Shown in pieces: positions 9,101 to 17,736 of a stretch of 64,000 bases of DNA (its first letter is position 1; each line of letters opens with the position of its first letter). The stretch spans positions 21,013 to 85,012 of the forward strand of contig SFEA01000008.1 of the NCBI GenBank assembly GCA_004557385.1, read 5' to 3'. This DNA is from Bacteroidales bacterium (lineage in GTDB: Bacteria > Bacteroidota > Bacteroidia > Bacteroidales > Muribaculaceae). Both the position numbers and the translations under genes were made by a program. The notes below the pieces were generated by a model that was given only the letters and a program-made list of their open reading frames with translations, did not search any database and was not told the origin of the DNA.

Positions 9101-12028
9101 CGAATCGAACTGAACTTCAAGTTTCCAGTCGATGCCAATAGGCGACCATGGCACATGGCCTTTGCCTTTGAACACACCAGGCGCTTTGTCCTCGAGCTCG
9201 CCGTCGAGAACAAGGTCGTATTCGCCGATTTTAACGGTTGTACCTTTCAAGTCGGCAGCCTTTCTTGTGGTGAGCTGCTTGTTAGTGAACTTCACTCGGC
9301 TCTGGCAGTTGTAGTAATCGCGACTGATGAGGTCGGCAAGTGCAAAGGTGACTACATTTATAGAGTCGTTTTTGAATACGGTGGTTGTATCATTCGTTGC
9401 GTGTGGCACAACGCGAATCATACAATAGGAGTTGGTAACCACCTTATCCTTTATGTCATCCCAATGAATGGTGTCGTTCAGCTCGGTTATGTTGCCGAGC
9501 TTGTGCACCGGCTCTTTTTCGAGCATTTCACTGCGCGAGCAGTAGCCATCGGCAGCGTAGAATTCCACATCGTAGGCAAATTTCACCGAATCGGCATCGA
9601 TGGCGCCGAAGCCACCGAAATAAGCCGGGCGGCGCCAGCTCACTGCGATGTCGGAATTGATGAACTTCTTGCGGCAGCCTTCCTCGTCGAGGAACGCGGG
9701 TTCCACCAGACGCGGATTCTCGAAATTGTTGAGAGTGTCGGAATATTCAATGCGGCCCATCGAGCCGGAGTTGGTGAAAGCAACCACCGACGGCACCGAA
9801 CGTCCGTTGTTGTCGTAGACGTAGTGCTTGCCAACAACCGTAGTGTCGGGGCGGGCATACACGCGCATCACATAGATGCGTGTGGTGTCGATTTCGTCGG
9901 CAACTTCATGAGGCAGCACAAATCGGGTGCCGGCGATGCCTTTGCGCTCGTAAACGGCAGGAAGTTCCTCCACGGCTCGTTGCACGTCCTCAATGGTATT
10001 CTCGTAGTCCTCGTTTGGTTGCACTATCTTGAGGTCGTAGGAGAAGTCGACAGCCTTGTCAGTCTCGCCGCTCATCGACGGGGCTTCCCAACGAATCATT
10101 GGATACTGCAACTCCACCAGTTCGGCTCGGCTCTTCACCAGCTGTGTTTGAGGCTTAGGCTCGAGGAAGGCAGGAGCGGAATAGGTGGTTGGGCGGCCGC
10201 CTGTCGACAGGCGCACAAGGGCGGGTTTCGATTTGCCGCCGTTGCTGAGCAGCACCTTTTCCAGCTCGTCCTGCGGACCTACAAGCTTCATTTCAACCTG
10301 CATGAGATACACCTGGTTGTAGTCGCCTTCTTTAAACAGCCTGCTTGGAACATTGCAACTCGTCTCCGACATATTGCCCCAGTAATGCTCAGGCTCAAGT
10401 TCGTCGAGAGCATCCTGCATACCTTTCAGCGTATGAGGATATTCGGCAGTAGGTGCAACTATCTTCACGTTGTAGGTTACGCGTACGCCTTCGGGCAACC
10501 TGCCCTCGTCAACGGCGTATGGCGACCACGAGATAGTAGGCGACTCCATATAGAGAGTCTCAACTTTGTCGCCAATCTCACCGTCGATTTCGGTAACGGG
10601 TTTTGGAGTGGTGAATTGAGGTGGACGGACAATCGACTTCGATACAGTGAATAATATAGGTTTCGAATGTCCTTCGTCTTCGAATTCAAAACGCTTCCAA
10701 GCGTAGGCTGCCGTGTCGGGGCATCCCACAACTTCAAGCAGATAAGCCTTTCCGGTCTCGAACTTTTTGAGGTCTTCATCAGGAATACGGAACTCCGAAC
10801 CCGTCAACGCATACGCGCCCACAATCGCCTCGCCTTCGGCAAGGGCTGCACGCATTCCTTCCTCGGTCATGTCGTAGTTGCTAAGGAAGTCTACGATGCG
10901 CACGTTGTACTTGAAGCTTACGCTTTTCGACACGTCGCCCGAGCGCACAGGCGCTTTCCAGCGCACAGTGGGGTCGAGAGGCGAAATCATCGACAATTTG
11001 TTGAGAGCATCTGTAGGCTCAGGCTTCACAATTGTCGGTGCTGTATAGTGTGTTTTTATGACGGCACCTTCATAGAAGTCGGTCATTTTGAAAAGGCGAA
11101 TCTCGCTTTTGCCGCCGTTTTCGAGCTTTATGAAATCGAGACTGCCCTCCTGAGTGGCGTTGGAATGAACCGTAACCTGTGCTGCGTAGGTTGTTCCCTC
11201 GCAGAAGTATTTTGTCACGTTAATTGGCAAGATGCACTGAGGCGAAGTCAAGCCCTTTACCTCATAAAATGTAGGACCATACTCCATCAAGTAATTGGGG
11301 TCCATACCCACGGGGGCTTCAATTACCTTGAAGTCGTAGGTATAGCTGCGCGCCTGTGGATTGCAGTTGACAACAGGCGCCATCCACTGGAACATGGGCG
11401 ATTGAGCCGAAACCGTATATACCAATGCGCCATAGTTGGCGTCCATGCCACTGTGAGTGAACGGATTCACCCACATTGGCGCTGAAGCATTGTAGCACAC
11501 TTGAAAAGTGCACTTGCTCAGCGTAGGGTTATTGATGATTTGCGGAGACTGATTCGAAGGGTCCCAGCGATAGACGTGCAGGGTGAGTTCATACATTCCC
11601 TCCGGAAGCAAGCCGAATGAGCTACTCAAAGCGTTGTCAAACAGCGACTGCGGCATCGAAATGGTGTTGAAAGGCACATGGTTGAACAGCGTGCGCATCT
11701 CCACCGCATTCAGCGCCTTCATCTGACCCGGATTGAGAACCATCGGAGCCTTGGGGATATACGGCGTGCCGGGAACATATATTTCAAAGTTGTCGGAACC
11801 TGACAACTGTGTGAGTCGCACACCGAAATAAATGTTCTGTTGCTCTTGAGTGTTGTTTTGAACAGAGATACTGAAATATTGCCCTGGATTACTCAAATAA
11901 TACGCTACATGAGGCGGCAATATCTGCCTCATGGGGTTGACATTGACCGATACCTCTTGTGCCCTTGTCGACAACACTGTCAAAAAGGCTGCTATAACGA
12001 TTGAAATATATTTGATAGACTTCATCAT
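3143..12028 (-). CDS. Giant secreted protein with TANFOR/Fn3-like repeats (2961 residues)
   Basis: Signal peptide at residues 1-23 (MMKSIKYISIVIAAFLTVLS then TRAQ). Residues about 30-180 form an N-terminal beta-rich domain. Residues about 183-288 are clearly homologous to the whole mature part of the small protein at 20667-21158: both contain 'WVNP', a 'P-x-F-Q-W-x-x-P-V-V' strand, a 'Y-D-(F/L)-(K/R)-(V/I)' strand, 'YLM', a Cys-rich 'K-(Y/N)-F-C' and 'A-x-Q-V-T'. Residues about 300-900 hold several further modules of about 150 residues with the signature 'P-x-(V/I)-x-W-x-(A/S)-P' followed by 'Y-(N/D)-(V/L)-K-I-V', resembling the TANFOR repeat named from Tannerella forsythia (family name from memory). 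The middle is long, acidic and beta-rich; the end is Tyr/Asn-rich with no clear type IX sorting domain. Probably cell-surface or exported. Transcribed between the OMP barrel gene and the Fn3 gene. Confidence 0.8.
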   Translation of the reverse strand: MMKSIKYISIVIAAFLTVLSTRAQEVSVNVNPMRQILPPHVAYYLSNPGQYFSISVQNNTQEQQNIYFGVRLTQLSGSDNFEIYVPGTPYIPKAPMVLNPGQMKALNAVEMRTLFNHVPFNTISMPQSLFDNALSSSFGLLPEGMYELTLHVYRWDPSNQSPQIINNPTLSKCTFQVCYNASAPMWVNPFTHSGMDANYGALVYTVSAQSPMFQWMAPVVNCNPQARSYTYDFKVIEAPVGMDPNYLMEYGPTFYEVKGLTSPQCILPINVTKYFCEGTTYAAQVTVHSNATQEGSLDFIKLENGGKSEIRLFKMTDFYEGAVIKTHYTAPTIVKPEPTDALNKLSMISPLDPTVRWKAPVRSGDVSKSVSFKYNVRIVDFLSNYDMTEEGMRAALAEGEAIVGAYALTGSEFRIPDEDLKKFETGKAYLLEVVGCPDTAAYAWKRFEFEDEGHSKPILFTVSKSIVRPPQFTTPKPVTEIDGEIGDKVETLYMESPTISWSPYAVDEGRLPEGVRVTYNVKIVAPTAEYPHTLKGMQDALDELEPEHYWGNMSETSCNVPSRLFKEGDYNQVYLMQVEMKLVGPQDELEKVLLSNGGKSKPALVRLSTGGRPTTYSAPAFLEPKPQTQLVKSRAELVELQYPMIRWEAPSMSGETDKAVDFSYDLKIVQPNEDYENTIEDVQRAVEELPAVYERKGIAGTRFVLPHEVADEIDTTRIYVMRVYARPDTTVVGKHYVYDNNGRSVPSVVAFTNSGSMGRIEYSDTLNNFENPRLVEPAFLDEEGCRKKFINSDIAVSWRRPAYFGGFGAIDADSVKFAYDVEFYAADGYCSRSEMLEKEPVHKLGNITELNDTIHWDDIKDKVVTNSYCMIRVVPHATNDTTTVFKNDSINVVTFALADLISRDYYNCQSRVKFTNKQLTTRKAADLKGTTVKIGEYDLVLDGELEDKAPGVFKGKGHVPWSPIGIDWKLEVQFDSLVVNTDNRVIAGLVETWGGPNNKMTSTEVVDKLFSDWGIDNLIGDANIPYAEQLQGEADKRVKGLAESLHIGEYYSEVTQSLAKAENFLTGGPIGFPLQIPEKYNPSPVNMQITKMKFTPEYATMDLIGTFVIGDTKVTENEILVFGAPRLCISPESLIPEGGTVALLKDFTVKDPKSDFDFTFKAPSDIVEPQDGCFVIWSGGEFAALSADFEMTLPNLKKVVEGKVSEENPKLRLQAKIKNWDDWTAKGHLDTFEAEGAPGFTFGDTDVIIDYSKTENHPQCGSSVFPEDYKWTEIGLEGNTINAWMGMYIPSIEMSLPESMSINGKDRIKMSITDMIVDKSGITMNAGFEDLVNYRAGDNGTIGGFAFSMDHIYVKVQQNDFRKFAFDGKLEIPLFKGEILYDCNIAPLSVLDNDKKKKGFAYVFRSRQIEDEDLNFDFMLGELTLENALTYFLVEAYDKYNGDIKEETVTNVELCVGGTVDIVGADKINSVLKKLPFDLHMPGIKFCRMRLANNENWNTKYDDQKLQEKRREKENEMTAHWWNTDTTYVFGDKNKIYLSWGRWGYASPEKKIGPFTFTLTDYGLKVEKGSGTSALVSAVFGGDITLDAGLEIKGGTTIEIQSEISGLDDISNASIAFKDVKFNQIRLGVKTNQLEISGMLDIVDTETRSGYGGKLKIDLVDLLHLDGEGGFYEEKRSGEDGSFSWGYFLLSSKKMEFTPVTLYDVVGGFYLNARRKNTESKDDYSAEPLEGCNGVVLGLGVKMGDGSTFDGYFGSTVLIYNGKLATFKFTGDVKCAGIIDAGVTFVYENTPVDKYFKFDVTVDFSADCGAGMALEGLQNVTGELQKLNNQFQGYINEFSADAVGNVMGDTNKNNASGSGGLEGVKGGDKTSCAFGKVHIELSLKVTFRKDGRDLKRPDWYVWIGHPDKDKRCYFKFVDFKSKIVTVDIGADAYVCFGSELPNNGQLPPLPEDVAEFLDGGQHGAAQSDDIGAALKAQANIKKKFDAMSIDLGGGVMLGASVWGKIKFDLGLIYGKLGAEAGVDVVVAKLASNAACTNLGRAPGFTGAGGSRWYARGQLYAYLYAKFGFHIYLGFWNGDIDLVDCGIGGVLKCALPSPNYFEGKARIKIRLLGGLVNLNKKFTFECGDYCQLFMGNALDNYELFETPSIGTKDNEEFADACRNQAEGKANAGVDESSANPYEYDAKKIASPYFITNAEVNRDISIVDPTALDMVENTSNIENDEEKNSRANRKFRFICVKQKATVYTYDSYENMGTWETVANDTTKVFKAKNYNTREEYPLTYTGQKVILDGFKPEPGKYYYIEFIGSSKEFRGGAYVDPETWDETQHKYVNKLWQQTRGFFFKTSDPLPDSYYENLEELQPIAKLAFPCYYTTDGPQLITGKPAKGKPFIPKCPVQDAKAPVISLDGKYKDRMFKNGSLQWVIYRSGERVDSVANTWIENDSVSILTPEREFNITRNGQYNIVLKHIYNRLETTTGWFEVLNVQRNFADKAAAEKYANSWAEQKYGLAALVKGASIQIEVKPALNQIGKTASSLGGLRSASTTKSSGSPYIVRVLHYEKGDVVRQAENVLYNQWATVNTISEIGPNSIYVDNSKGYGANGYGYGYYGDWFAGEVMTGINIPGAEKSKLSDWTLTGDASIDGANAKPAYVTVNGVNQPYLTSKPQTYLSFISNYFFVGGYPVNYSRYDLNITTSESLFIDSSMGTFQGRLFDANKYLSNQLLNNQITVREAEIERLFYPKYDYFVEREVYYPLHYQSTDSMAVYLYAEQQPNFMNSGVQEFFCTSPKGYKERLRLVNETCSNLWAYMSEMLLFLSNDSEDEIKTWLNANAGYNRYSYNKQFDSFQVYFPNYQYGILCCSRPNGKRDIHRAVKVNNEAYRHKRISKGEYAPYLYELCKYDGDLWYDSTRALKNIKSMTFKRYRCNAWNFNRNTWTAFNDAAVPAGKFNAALCDTKVIEDPFKE

Positions 12029-12077
12029 AATGTTGTCTTTTTTATCTGGAATAGTTTTTCAGTGAATCTCAGTTTAT

Positions 12078-13820
12078 TTATTTCTTGGCTTTCTTCTTGA
12101 GATGAAGAAGCTGGAACGTGTATACATAGTTTAACGACAGGCGTATGTCGGTTGCGTCGAGGCTTGAGCGTGTTTGCGTGGGATTGACATCGCCATATTT
12201 GCTGAACGATGCCGAGGCGCTGAATGAATGGGCTTGCTTAATCGAATATGATGCACTCATATCAAACGCCAACGACAGATTCTTTGATGTGTATTGCACA
12301 TGGTTGTAGCACAACGACACGCTTGCCGATACGTTAAGGTTCTTGTCCTTCAGGAAACCTCGTCCGGTAGACAACGACGTTACTACCGATGTGTATTTTG
12401 AATTGAATCCTTTTGACTGTTGCAAGCTCGACGACAAACCGAAATCCATTTCCCATGGCTTAACGCCCAGATTATACGATGCTCCGAGAGCCATAGTCTG
12501 CACATCGCTCATTCCGATGTTAAACCGGTTGTGGTCGATGTTTTCGGTATAGTTGGCTGACAACGAAACCGAATGGTCGAAGTTCTCGCCCGAGCGTGAG
12601 TATGATGGCATGATTGTGAAAGAGCGCAGTTCGCGATTTACGCGAGTTGTATCGTTCACCACCGACGCCCCATCGTCCTGACGTTGCAGATAGCCATTAA
12701 ACATTCCGGAGATGCCAAACCCGCAGGTGTGGTTATACGATGCCATTGCCGAGTAGACGTATCCGTTGTTTGTGTAAAGTTGTTTTTTCGACAAATTGTC
12801 GTTCTGCATCGAGAAATTGCCTGACAGACTTATTCGCCTAAAAAGCAAGGTACTTAGCGACGCGCCCAGGCTCTGATAGTTGTTTGATGTGTAATAAGTG
12901 CCCAGCGAGACGTAATCGGGCTGGATAATCTTATAGAATATCGAACCGTTGATGCCAGGGAACGAGAATCCCAACGACGCATCGCCTGCGAACCGTATGC
13001 GGGAGGTGTAGCGCGCCTCAAATATTTTGTCGAAGCGAGTGGCTTCTCCAACCTCCACTTTAGGCGACTCGCGGTCGGCAGTGAAGGCTGATGTAGCACC
13101 GTTGACCGTCAGCGACAAAAATTTCTTTAGACTTACTCGTCCTTTGATGCCCACAAGCAGGTTTTCTTGCGGACGATTGTCGCGCTGCCAAAATTCGTCG
13201 ATGGTGTTCGGACGGTCGTATGCACGCAACAGGTAGATGTCAATGGTATTTCCGCCCTTACCGTAACCGGCGCTGAAGCCCCAGCCTACGCGTTCATATT
13301 GCGGATTGCGCGGATTAGGGTCCTCGGGATTGTCGTTGATTGCCTTGCGCAATATGCCGTAGAAGGCTGACGTGCGGAACTTGGGACCATTATACTCCAA
13401 TCCCACACCGTTGAACGACATATTAAGGATGTAGGAATTGAATGGCATTGTCGACCTGCCCAAATGCGCCTTGAAATATTTATAGCTCGGCGATATGTTG
13501 AATGAAATTTGAGGATAGCTGAAACTCGTGTTGTTGTTTGAGTAATAAACAGCAAACGGAAACGAAAATCCGTAGATATTAATGTTCATATTGGCAAAAA
13601 AGCTATTGCTCAGAGGCGAAGCATAGCCCGACCCCATCGAGGAATGATAATAGGTGTTGTTGGTTCCTATCGAACCCGAAATAATCAGTGGGTCACTCTT
13701 GCCTATTTGTGAAATGTCCTGTGCATAGATGGTAGCCGTTCCGCATAATGCCACAATAAAGACTGTGGCGACGATGCGCTTCAGATACGAGGTGACACTA
13801 TGTGGATTGCTTTTTCGCAT
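12078..13820 (-). CDS. Outer-membrane beta-barrel protein
   Basis: 580 residues from the ATG at 13820, which directly precedes a good signal peptide (MRKSNPHSVTSYLKRIVATV, then a hydrophobic core and AQ). An in-frame ATG at 13853 would add 11 residues. The mature protein is built of alternating amphipathic strands rich in Tyr, Ser, Asn and Phe ('YFKAHLGRSTMPF', 'GLEYNGPKFRTSAFYG', 'FGISGMFNGYLQRQDDG'), typical of a large outer-membrane barrel. It ends in a very basic tail (LKKKAKK), not the usual aromatic terminal residue of Omp85-assembled barrels. It lies 50 bp upstream of the giant protein gene and downstream of a terminator, so it probably starts a transcription unit with the four genes that follow. 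A role in presenting or exporting the giant protein is an inference. Confidence 0.75.
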   Translation of the reverse strand: MRKSNPHSVTSYLKRIVATVFIVALCGTATIYAQDISQIGKSDPLIISGSIGTNNTYYHSSMGSGYASPLSNSFFANMNINIYGFSFPFAVYYSNNNTSFSYPQISFNISPSYKYFKAHLGRSTMPFNSYILNMSFNGVGLEYNGPKFRTSAFYGILRKAINDNPEDPNPRNPQYERVGWGFSAGYGKGGNTIDIYLLRAYDRPNTIDEFWQRDNRPQENLLVGIKGRVSLKKFLSLTVNGATSAFTADRESPKVEVGEATRFDKIFEARYTSRIRFAGDASLGFSFPGINGSIFYKIIQPDYVSLGTYYTSNNYQSLGASLSTLLFRRISLSGNFSMQNDNLSKKQLYTNNGYVYSAMASYNHTCGFGISGMFNGYLQRQDDGASVVNDTTRVNRELRSFTIMPSYSRSGENFDHSVSLSANYTENIDHNRFNIGMSDVQTMALGASYNLGVKPWEMDFGLSSSLQQSKGFNSKYTSVVTSLSTGRGFLKDKNLNVSASVSLCYNHVQYTSKNLSLAFDMSASYSIKQAHSFSASASFSKYGDVNPTQTRSSLDATDIRLSLNYVYTFQLLHLKKKAKK

Positions 13821-13982
13821 TGTGATGTTTGGATATATATGTTGTTTTGCCAAAGGCGAATTTTCTAATTTAGGGGCTTTAAAAAAGCGGTAGTTGCTGA
13901 ACCAATTGTTCAGTGTGTCGATGGAGAGGTTTTTAAGGAGTATATATTGTTTTGTATTCAGTCTTTTGTTCTGATGAAAGAA

Positions 13983-14024
13983 ACACCATAGCGCCGCGCC
14001 TCGATTGAGCGGGCGCCATGGTGT
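13983..14024 (-). terminator. Strong hairpin terminator after the 978-residue protein gene
   Basis: CACCATAGCGCC (13984-13995) pairs with GGCGCCATGGTG (14012-14023), giving a 12-bp stem with a single G-T wobble. Read on the minus strand the hairpin lies 20 bases after the stop codon of the gene at 14044 and is followed by TTTCTTTC. This separates the 978-residue protein gene from the OMP/giant-protein operon. Confidence 0.75.
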
Positions 14025-14043
14025 GATATAGATGATTATAGAA

Positions 14044-16980
14044 TTACTTCACAAATACCTTCTCGCCATTGATAATCAACAGACCACGAGCATCTTTGCT
14101 CATGCGGCGTCCTTGCATATCGTATATTACAGGGTCGCTGCCGTCTTGATTGTTTTGGTCGATGGTGATGGTATCGATAGCGGTAGTAGATGTGCCCAAT
14201 ACTACCGGAGCCTTAATAGAACCTTCCATCATGCTGAATGGCATCTCAACGAGCGATGTCTCATATTCGCCAGTCTGGTTGTCGAACAAGCGGAACGAAA
14301 CCTGCTCGCCTTTCTGTCCGTGCACGGTGATGAAGAAACGGCCGTTGTCAAGCTTGCTTTCACCACGACATTCGTCGCCTACGAATGGAACCACTGTGTA
14401 GCGTTCCGAATCAACGCCCTCAGGCAGACTTGCGATAATCGACATGTTATCGGCAAAGCGACGTGGATTATAGGTGAGCACAGTTCTATCGACTCTTGTA
14501 TTTGCCATCAGCGTGCGTGCCGTTGTTGTGCCAGCTTCACCGGAAGCTACATACTCCGACATCATTCTATCAGGCTGTATTACAAACGAAATGTTTTCAG
14601 TGCCAGGATTATAAATCAGATAACCCTCGCCGGCATTAATCGATTCTAACGAACCGCTCCATTGACCATTTGCGTATGCCATGAAACCAGTGAGTGCAAC
14701 TACGCTACTGTTTTCGGGAAGTTCTGCTTTACTGAAGATTTCATCAAACGAATGGTTCTTTGCACATGGGTTGTTCACCCAGTTCCATCCTGGCTGCAAG
14801 GTAACGGTGGTTGCGTCATTGGTGTACAACGAAGCATTGTCAGCTGTATAATCGAATGTTACACCCGTTTTCACATTCACTTTGTAAGCCGAAGTGCCAT
14901 CCAAAGTGTTGAGGTCGCCGAAGAAGCCATATAAGGGGTCGTTGTAAGTAAGGGCTGTTTGCGAACGGGCTTCCAATATATTACCGGCATTATCAGCGCC
15001 GAGTGAAATCGCACCTGCATAGGTTGAAATCCACGACCAGCCTTCTGCAAGAGTCAGGTGTTGCGAAACAGTAACAGTTGCTTCGTCGTTGAAATCGCCA
15101 TAGGTGACAGTCAAAGCGCCCGAACCTGGATAATCAGGAGTAACCTTCCATGTGTTAGTGCCCTCAACTCGCTCAAGGCTTAAGATTGGGGTCTGGTCGG
15201 AAAGCGAAGGAATGCCAAACGAAATCTCGGCATCTTCGAGAAGAATACCAGCCGGGTCGGTTGTTACAGTGAGTATTTGGTCCTTGTCCTCGCAACCGAT
15301 TGTGAAGCCTTCGATGCTAATGCCTGAAAGGCCTTGCACGATTGTTACATCAATCATAAGGTTGCCGGTTTGTTCCAGCTCGGCTACGAAGGTGCCTTCA
15401 TCGTTGAATCCGCAAGCGGTAACCGTCTTTGAACCTGAGAGTGTAGTGGTGCCATAACCGGCAGCAATAAATCCGGCAGTTGTAACAGCTGGCTTAACCA
15501 CTGTAGTAACCGACGATTCCCATGTGAACTCGCTCCAGTCCCATTGTTGTTTTGAATAAGTAGCTACGTGCGACTTAAGGTCGTTAGTAATATCCAAAAC
15601 ATTCAACTGTTCTTTAGGAACACTGATTGACAAAGGCTCAAGCACGCCTTCCTTTTCCCCGGGAACGCCCTTAATTACATTCACAGGAATTGACAACGGT
15701 AATTCAATATCAGGGTGCTTAACAGTAATTGTACCTGAACCTATATTGACTGCGGTTGTTACCTTGCCAAGACCTGTATAATCAAGCGTGCTAAAAATTT
15801 CGCTGCCATCGTTAGTAGTACCGCTAAAGGTATATGTAACAGTTGATTTGCCGTGGGTTGCATCGGCTGGGTCAATGTTATAGAGATGCTCAAGGTATTC
15901 ATTCATTTGAGAACCCTGAACCACGGTAATACCGTTAGGATATATAGCAACCAAACGGTTAGCAAGTTGGATTACGGTCAAAGTAATATCAACGCCAGTG
16001 AGATTGCCATCTTCGTTATTGGCGGTTAACACGTATTCACCTACTTTAGTGGGTGTTACTTGTGTGCTACCTTCAACAATTTCTATTCCGGTTGCATCGC
16101 CAGTCTTCAGAGTCCAAATCACCTGACCGGTATATTCGGCTTCGGCATATTTACCTGCCACATTGATAAGAGCAGCAAGTTTCGAAGTGGTTTCGCTATC
16201 GTTCACAGGCACTGTCAAAGTGTTGGCGCTGCCATCTTTAAGCGTAATAGAAGCAATAGGGTTGTTAATTGCAACCGGTATCTCTGCCAAAACCGAACTT
16301 ATAGCGGTGTTCGATTTGAACGAAACAGAAATGTTCTGGTTGAACTCGGCGGGTTGATTGGGTTTCAATGCTGTCAGCACACCTTTCTCCACCTTCATGT
16401 AAACCCCATAGTTGCCTACACTAACATTATAGTTGTCAGGGACATTAGCGCCTTCCGGCTCGAATACGAGTACATCCGAAAGAGTGACAGTGTCGTACAC
16501 ATCCATCGTGATTATACCATCGCCTGTGGCTTTCACATTTGTTGGAGCAGTAAAGAGCAACTTGTGGCTGCCCGAAGGATATCCTACAGTCTGGTCGCCA
16601 CCGGTGAGTGTAATGGCGCTGCTTCCGCTAACTTCGCTGAGCGTGTACTCAGTATCGCCGTCAATTCTGAGAGCAAAGCTGACAGCCTTGCCGGCATCAG
16701 CTGAAGTTACTGGGATACGGAAAACAAAGACACTCTCGGATACGGTGGTTTCTGTTGAGGACGAGGTTGTTCCCAAACCACGGCATACTCCGTCGACAAA
16801 TGCGCCGAGTTCAAAGCCATCGGCTAAAGGTGCAACATTATTTCCGTCCTTGTCCTGCAAGGTCACATAAAAAACCGCCTCGGTAGAGGAGCTTCCCGAC
16901 GGAACCGTCCAATCTCTTGCTGAGAGGGTTTGTCCGATTACCATAAATGTAATGGCAAAAAGTAGAAGTAATCTTTTCAT
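14044..16980 (-). CDS. Secreted adhesin-like protein with Ig-like repeats and a C-terminal tail domain
   Basis: 978 residues. Signal peptide at residues 1-20 (MKRLLLLFAITFMVIGQTLS). The first 140 residues contain a WTVPSGSSSTEAVFYVTLQD module. Several BIG/Ig-like stretches follow, rich in Thr/Val/Gly ('TVTYTFSGTTNDGSEIFSTL', 'GSGTITVKHPDIELPLSIPV'). Near residues 650-800 there is a 'W-S-W-I-S-T-Y ... W-N-W-V-N-N-P' module, and the end reads 'VIYDMQGRRMSKDARGLLII' followed by NGEKVFVK. This YDxxGRxV...G-x-Y/L-I-x-NG-K-V tail is common on exported Bacteroidales proteins and resembles a sorting or anchoring domain; whether it is a true type IX signal here is unknown. It follows the DUF1573 gene by 34 bp. 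Confidence 0.8.
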   Translation of the reverse strand: MKRLLLLFAITFMVIGQTLSARDWTVPSGSSSTEAVFYVTLQDKDGNNVAPLADGFELGAFVDGVCRGLGTTSSSTETTVSESVFVFRIPVTSADAGKAVSFALRIDGDTEYTLSEVSGSSAITLTGGDQTVGYPSGSHKLLFTAPTNVKATGDGIITMDVYDTVTLSDVLVFEPEGANVPDNYNVSVGNYGVYMKVEKGVLTALKPNQPAEFNQNISVSFKSNTAISSVLAEIPVAINNPIASITLKDGSANTLTVPVNDSETTSKLAALINVAGKYAEAEYTGQVIWTLKTGDATGIEIVEGSTQVTPTKVGEYVLTANNEDGNLTGVDITLTVIQLANRLVAIYPNGITVVQGSQMNEYLEHLYNIDPADATHGKSTVTYTFSGTTNDGSEIFSTLDYTGLGKVTTAVNIGSGTITVKHPDIELPLSIPVNVIKGVPGEKEGVLEPLSISVPKEQLNVLDITNDLKSHVATYSKQQWDWSEFTWESSVTTVVKPAVTTAGFIAAGYGTTTLSGSKTVTACGFNDEGTFVAELEQTGNLMIDVTIVQGLSGISIEGFTIGCEDKDQILTVTTDPAGILLEDAEISFGIPSLSDQTPILSLERVEGTNTWKVTPDYPGSGALTVTYGDFNDEATVTVSQHLTLAEGWSWISTYAGAISLGADNAGNILEARSQTALTYNDPLYGFFGDLNTLDGTSAYKVNVKTGVTFDYTADNASLYTNDATTVTLQPGWNWVNNPCAKNHSFDEIFSKAELPENSSVVALTGFMAYANGQWSGSLESINAGEGYLIYNPGTENISFVIQPDRMMSEYVASGEAGTTTARTLMANTRVDRTVLTYNPRRFADNMSIIASLPEGVDSERYTVVPFVGDECRGESKLDNGRFFITVHGQKGEQVSFRLFDNQTGEYETSLVEMPFSMMEGSIKAPVVLGTSTTAIDTITIDQNNQDGSDPVIYDMQGRRMSKDARGLLIINGEKVFVK

Positions 16981-17014
16981 TATTGTTCGTTATTAAAGAT
17001 TATTGAGAAATTTA

Positions 17015-17506
17015 TTATAGTTTCTTGTGATTTGCTGTTTCAGATTGTAGTTGTTCAGCATCGTTTGCCTTTGGAACAACATTTCCTTTCACAAACACAT
17101 GGCTGATGCGTGAGCGTGAGGTTGTAATTACCGCCACGCGCTGAACGAAAGTTCCTGAGCGGTTGCGCGGATAGAATGTCACGAGCACCGACGTGGTGTC
17201 GCCCGGTTCGATGATTTTTGGCGTAAACTTTGCCTCGGTGCATCGGCAGCGAGGCGATGCGCTAACTATCGAGAACGGCTCATTGCCACCGTTGCGCATC
17301 ACAAACCTGTGGCTTACCATGCTGTCTGTTTCCAAAACATTTCCGAAATTGTGCTCGCGCCCTTTCAGCCACTGGATTTCCGACTGGGCTATTGCGGTAC
17401 TAATTCCTGCGGATATCAACATATCAGCAAGCACCATCAGAATAGGCAGACGGTTCTTGATTAAGCAGAAAAGCTTATTGTATTTTAAGGCTATTTTAAC
17501 TGACAT
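17015..17506 (-). CDS. DUF1573 domain protein (exported)
   Basis: 163 residues. After an N-terminal hydrophobic segment ending ISTAIAQ, residues about 46-140 match the DUF1573 pattern: 'HNFGNVLETDSMVSHRFVMR' with 'NGGNEPFSIV', then 'SPRCRCTEAKFTPKIIEPGD' and 'VTFYPRNRSGTFVQRVAV'. DUF1573 is an Ig-like ASH/MSP-type fold, frequent in Bacteroidota envelope proteins; its biochemical role is not established. The start chosen fits a 5' leader of about 16 bases from the promoter at 17529-17557. It heads the transcript leading into the 978-residue protein and is divergent from the regulator at 17737. Confidence 0.8.
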   Translation of the reverse strand: MSVKIALKYNKLFCLIKNRLPILMVLADMLISAGISTAIAQSEIQWLKGREHNFGNVLETDSMVSHRFVMRNGGNEPFSIVSASPRCRCTEAKFTPKIIEPGDTTSVLVTFYPRNRSGTFVQRVAVITTSRSRISHVFVKGNVVPKANDAEQLQSETANHKKL

Positions 17507-17528
17507 CCGTGAAATATTGTTAACATTA

Positions 17529-17557
17529 CAAAGTTACTATTAAGATGTGTGGGGCAA
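17529..17557 (-). promoter_or_regulatory. Bacteroidota promoter for the DUF1573/adhesin unit
   Basis: On the minus strand TAACTTTG (17529-17536) is an exact TAnnTTTG -7 box, with TTG (17555-17557) 18 bp upstream. The ATG at 17506 follows closely. It lies in the 230-bp divergent region shared with the hybrid regulator, which makes autoregulation or regulation of this unit by that regulator plausible. Confidence 0.65.
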
Positions 17558-17736
17558 CTTGAAATTAGGAACATGGGGTGGGCAAAATAGTTGAAAATAG
17601 GAACATGCTCACTAATCTCCAGTATTTTAAACCATTTTGTTCGCATATTCAAATTATAATTTGTAACTTTAAACCACATACTAAAAAACCGAGCAAAATA
17701 AATACCTGAACATTACAATTGTTAAATAAACCAAAC

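Noticed and set aside
9155..10654. 499-codon open frame antisense to the giant protein gene
   Set aside because: It lies wholly inside the clearly coding giant gene on the opposite strand, has no signal, family motif or promoter, and is a by-product of codon bias.
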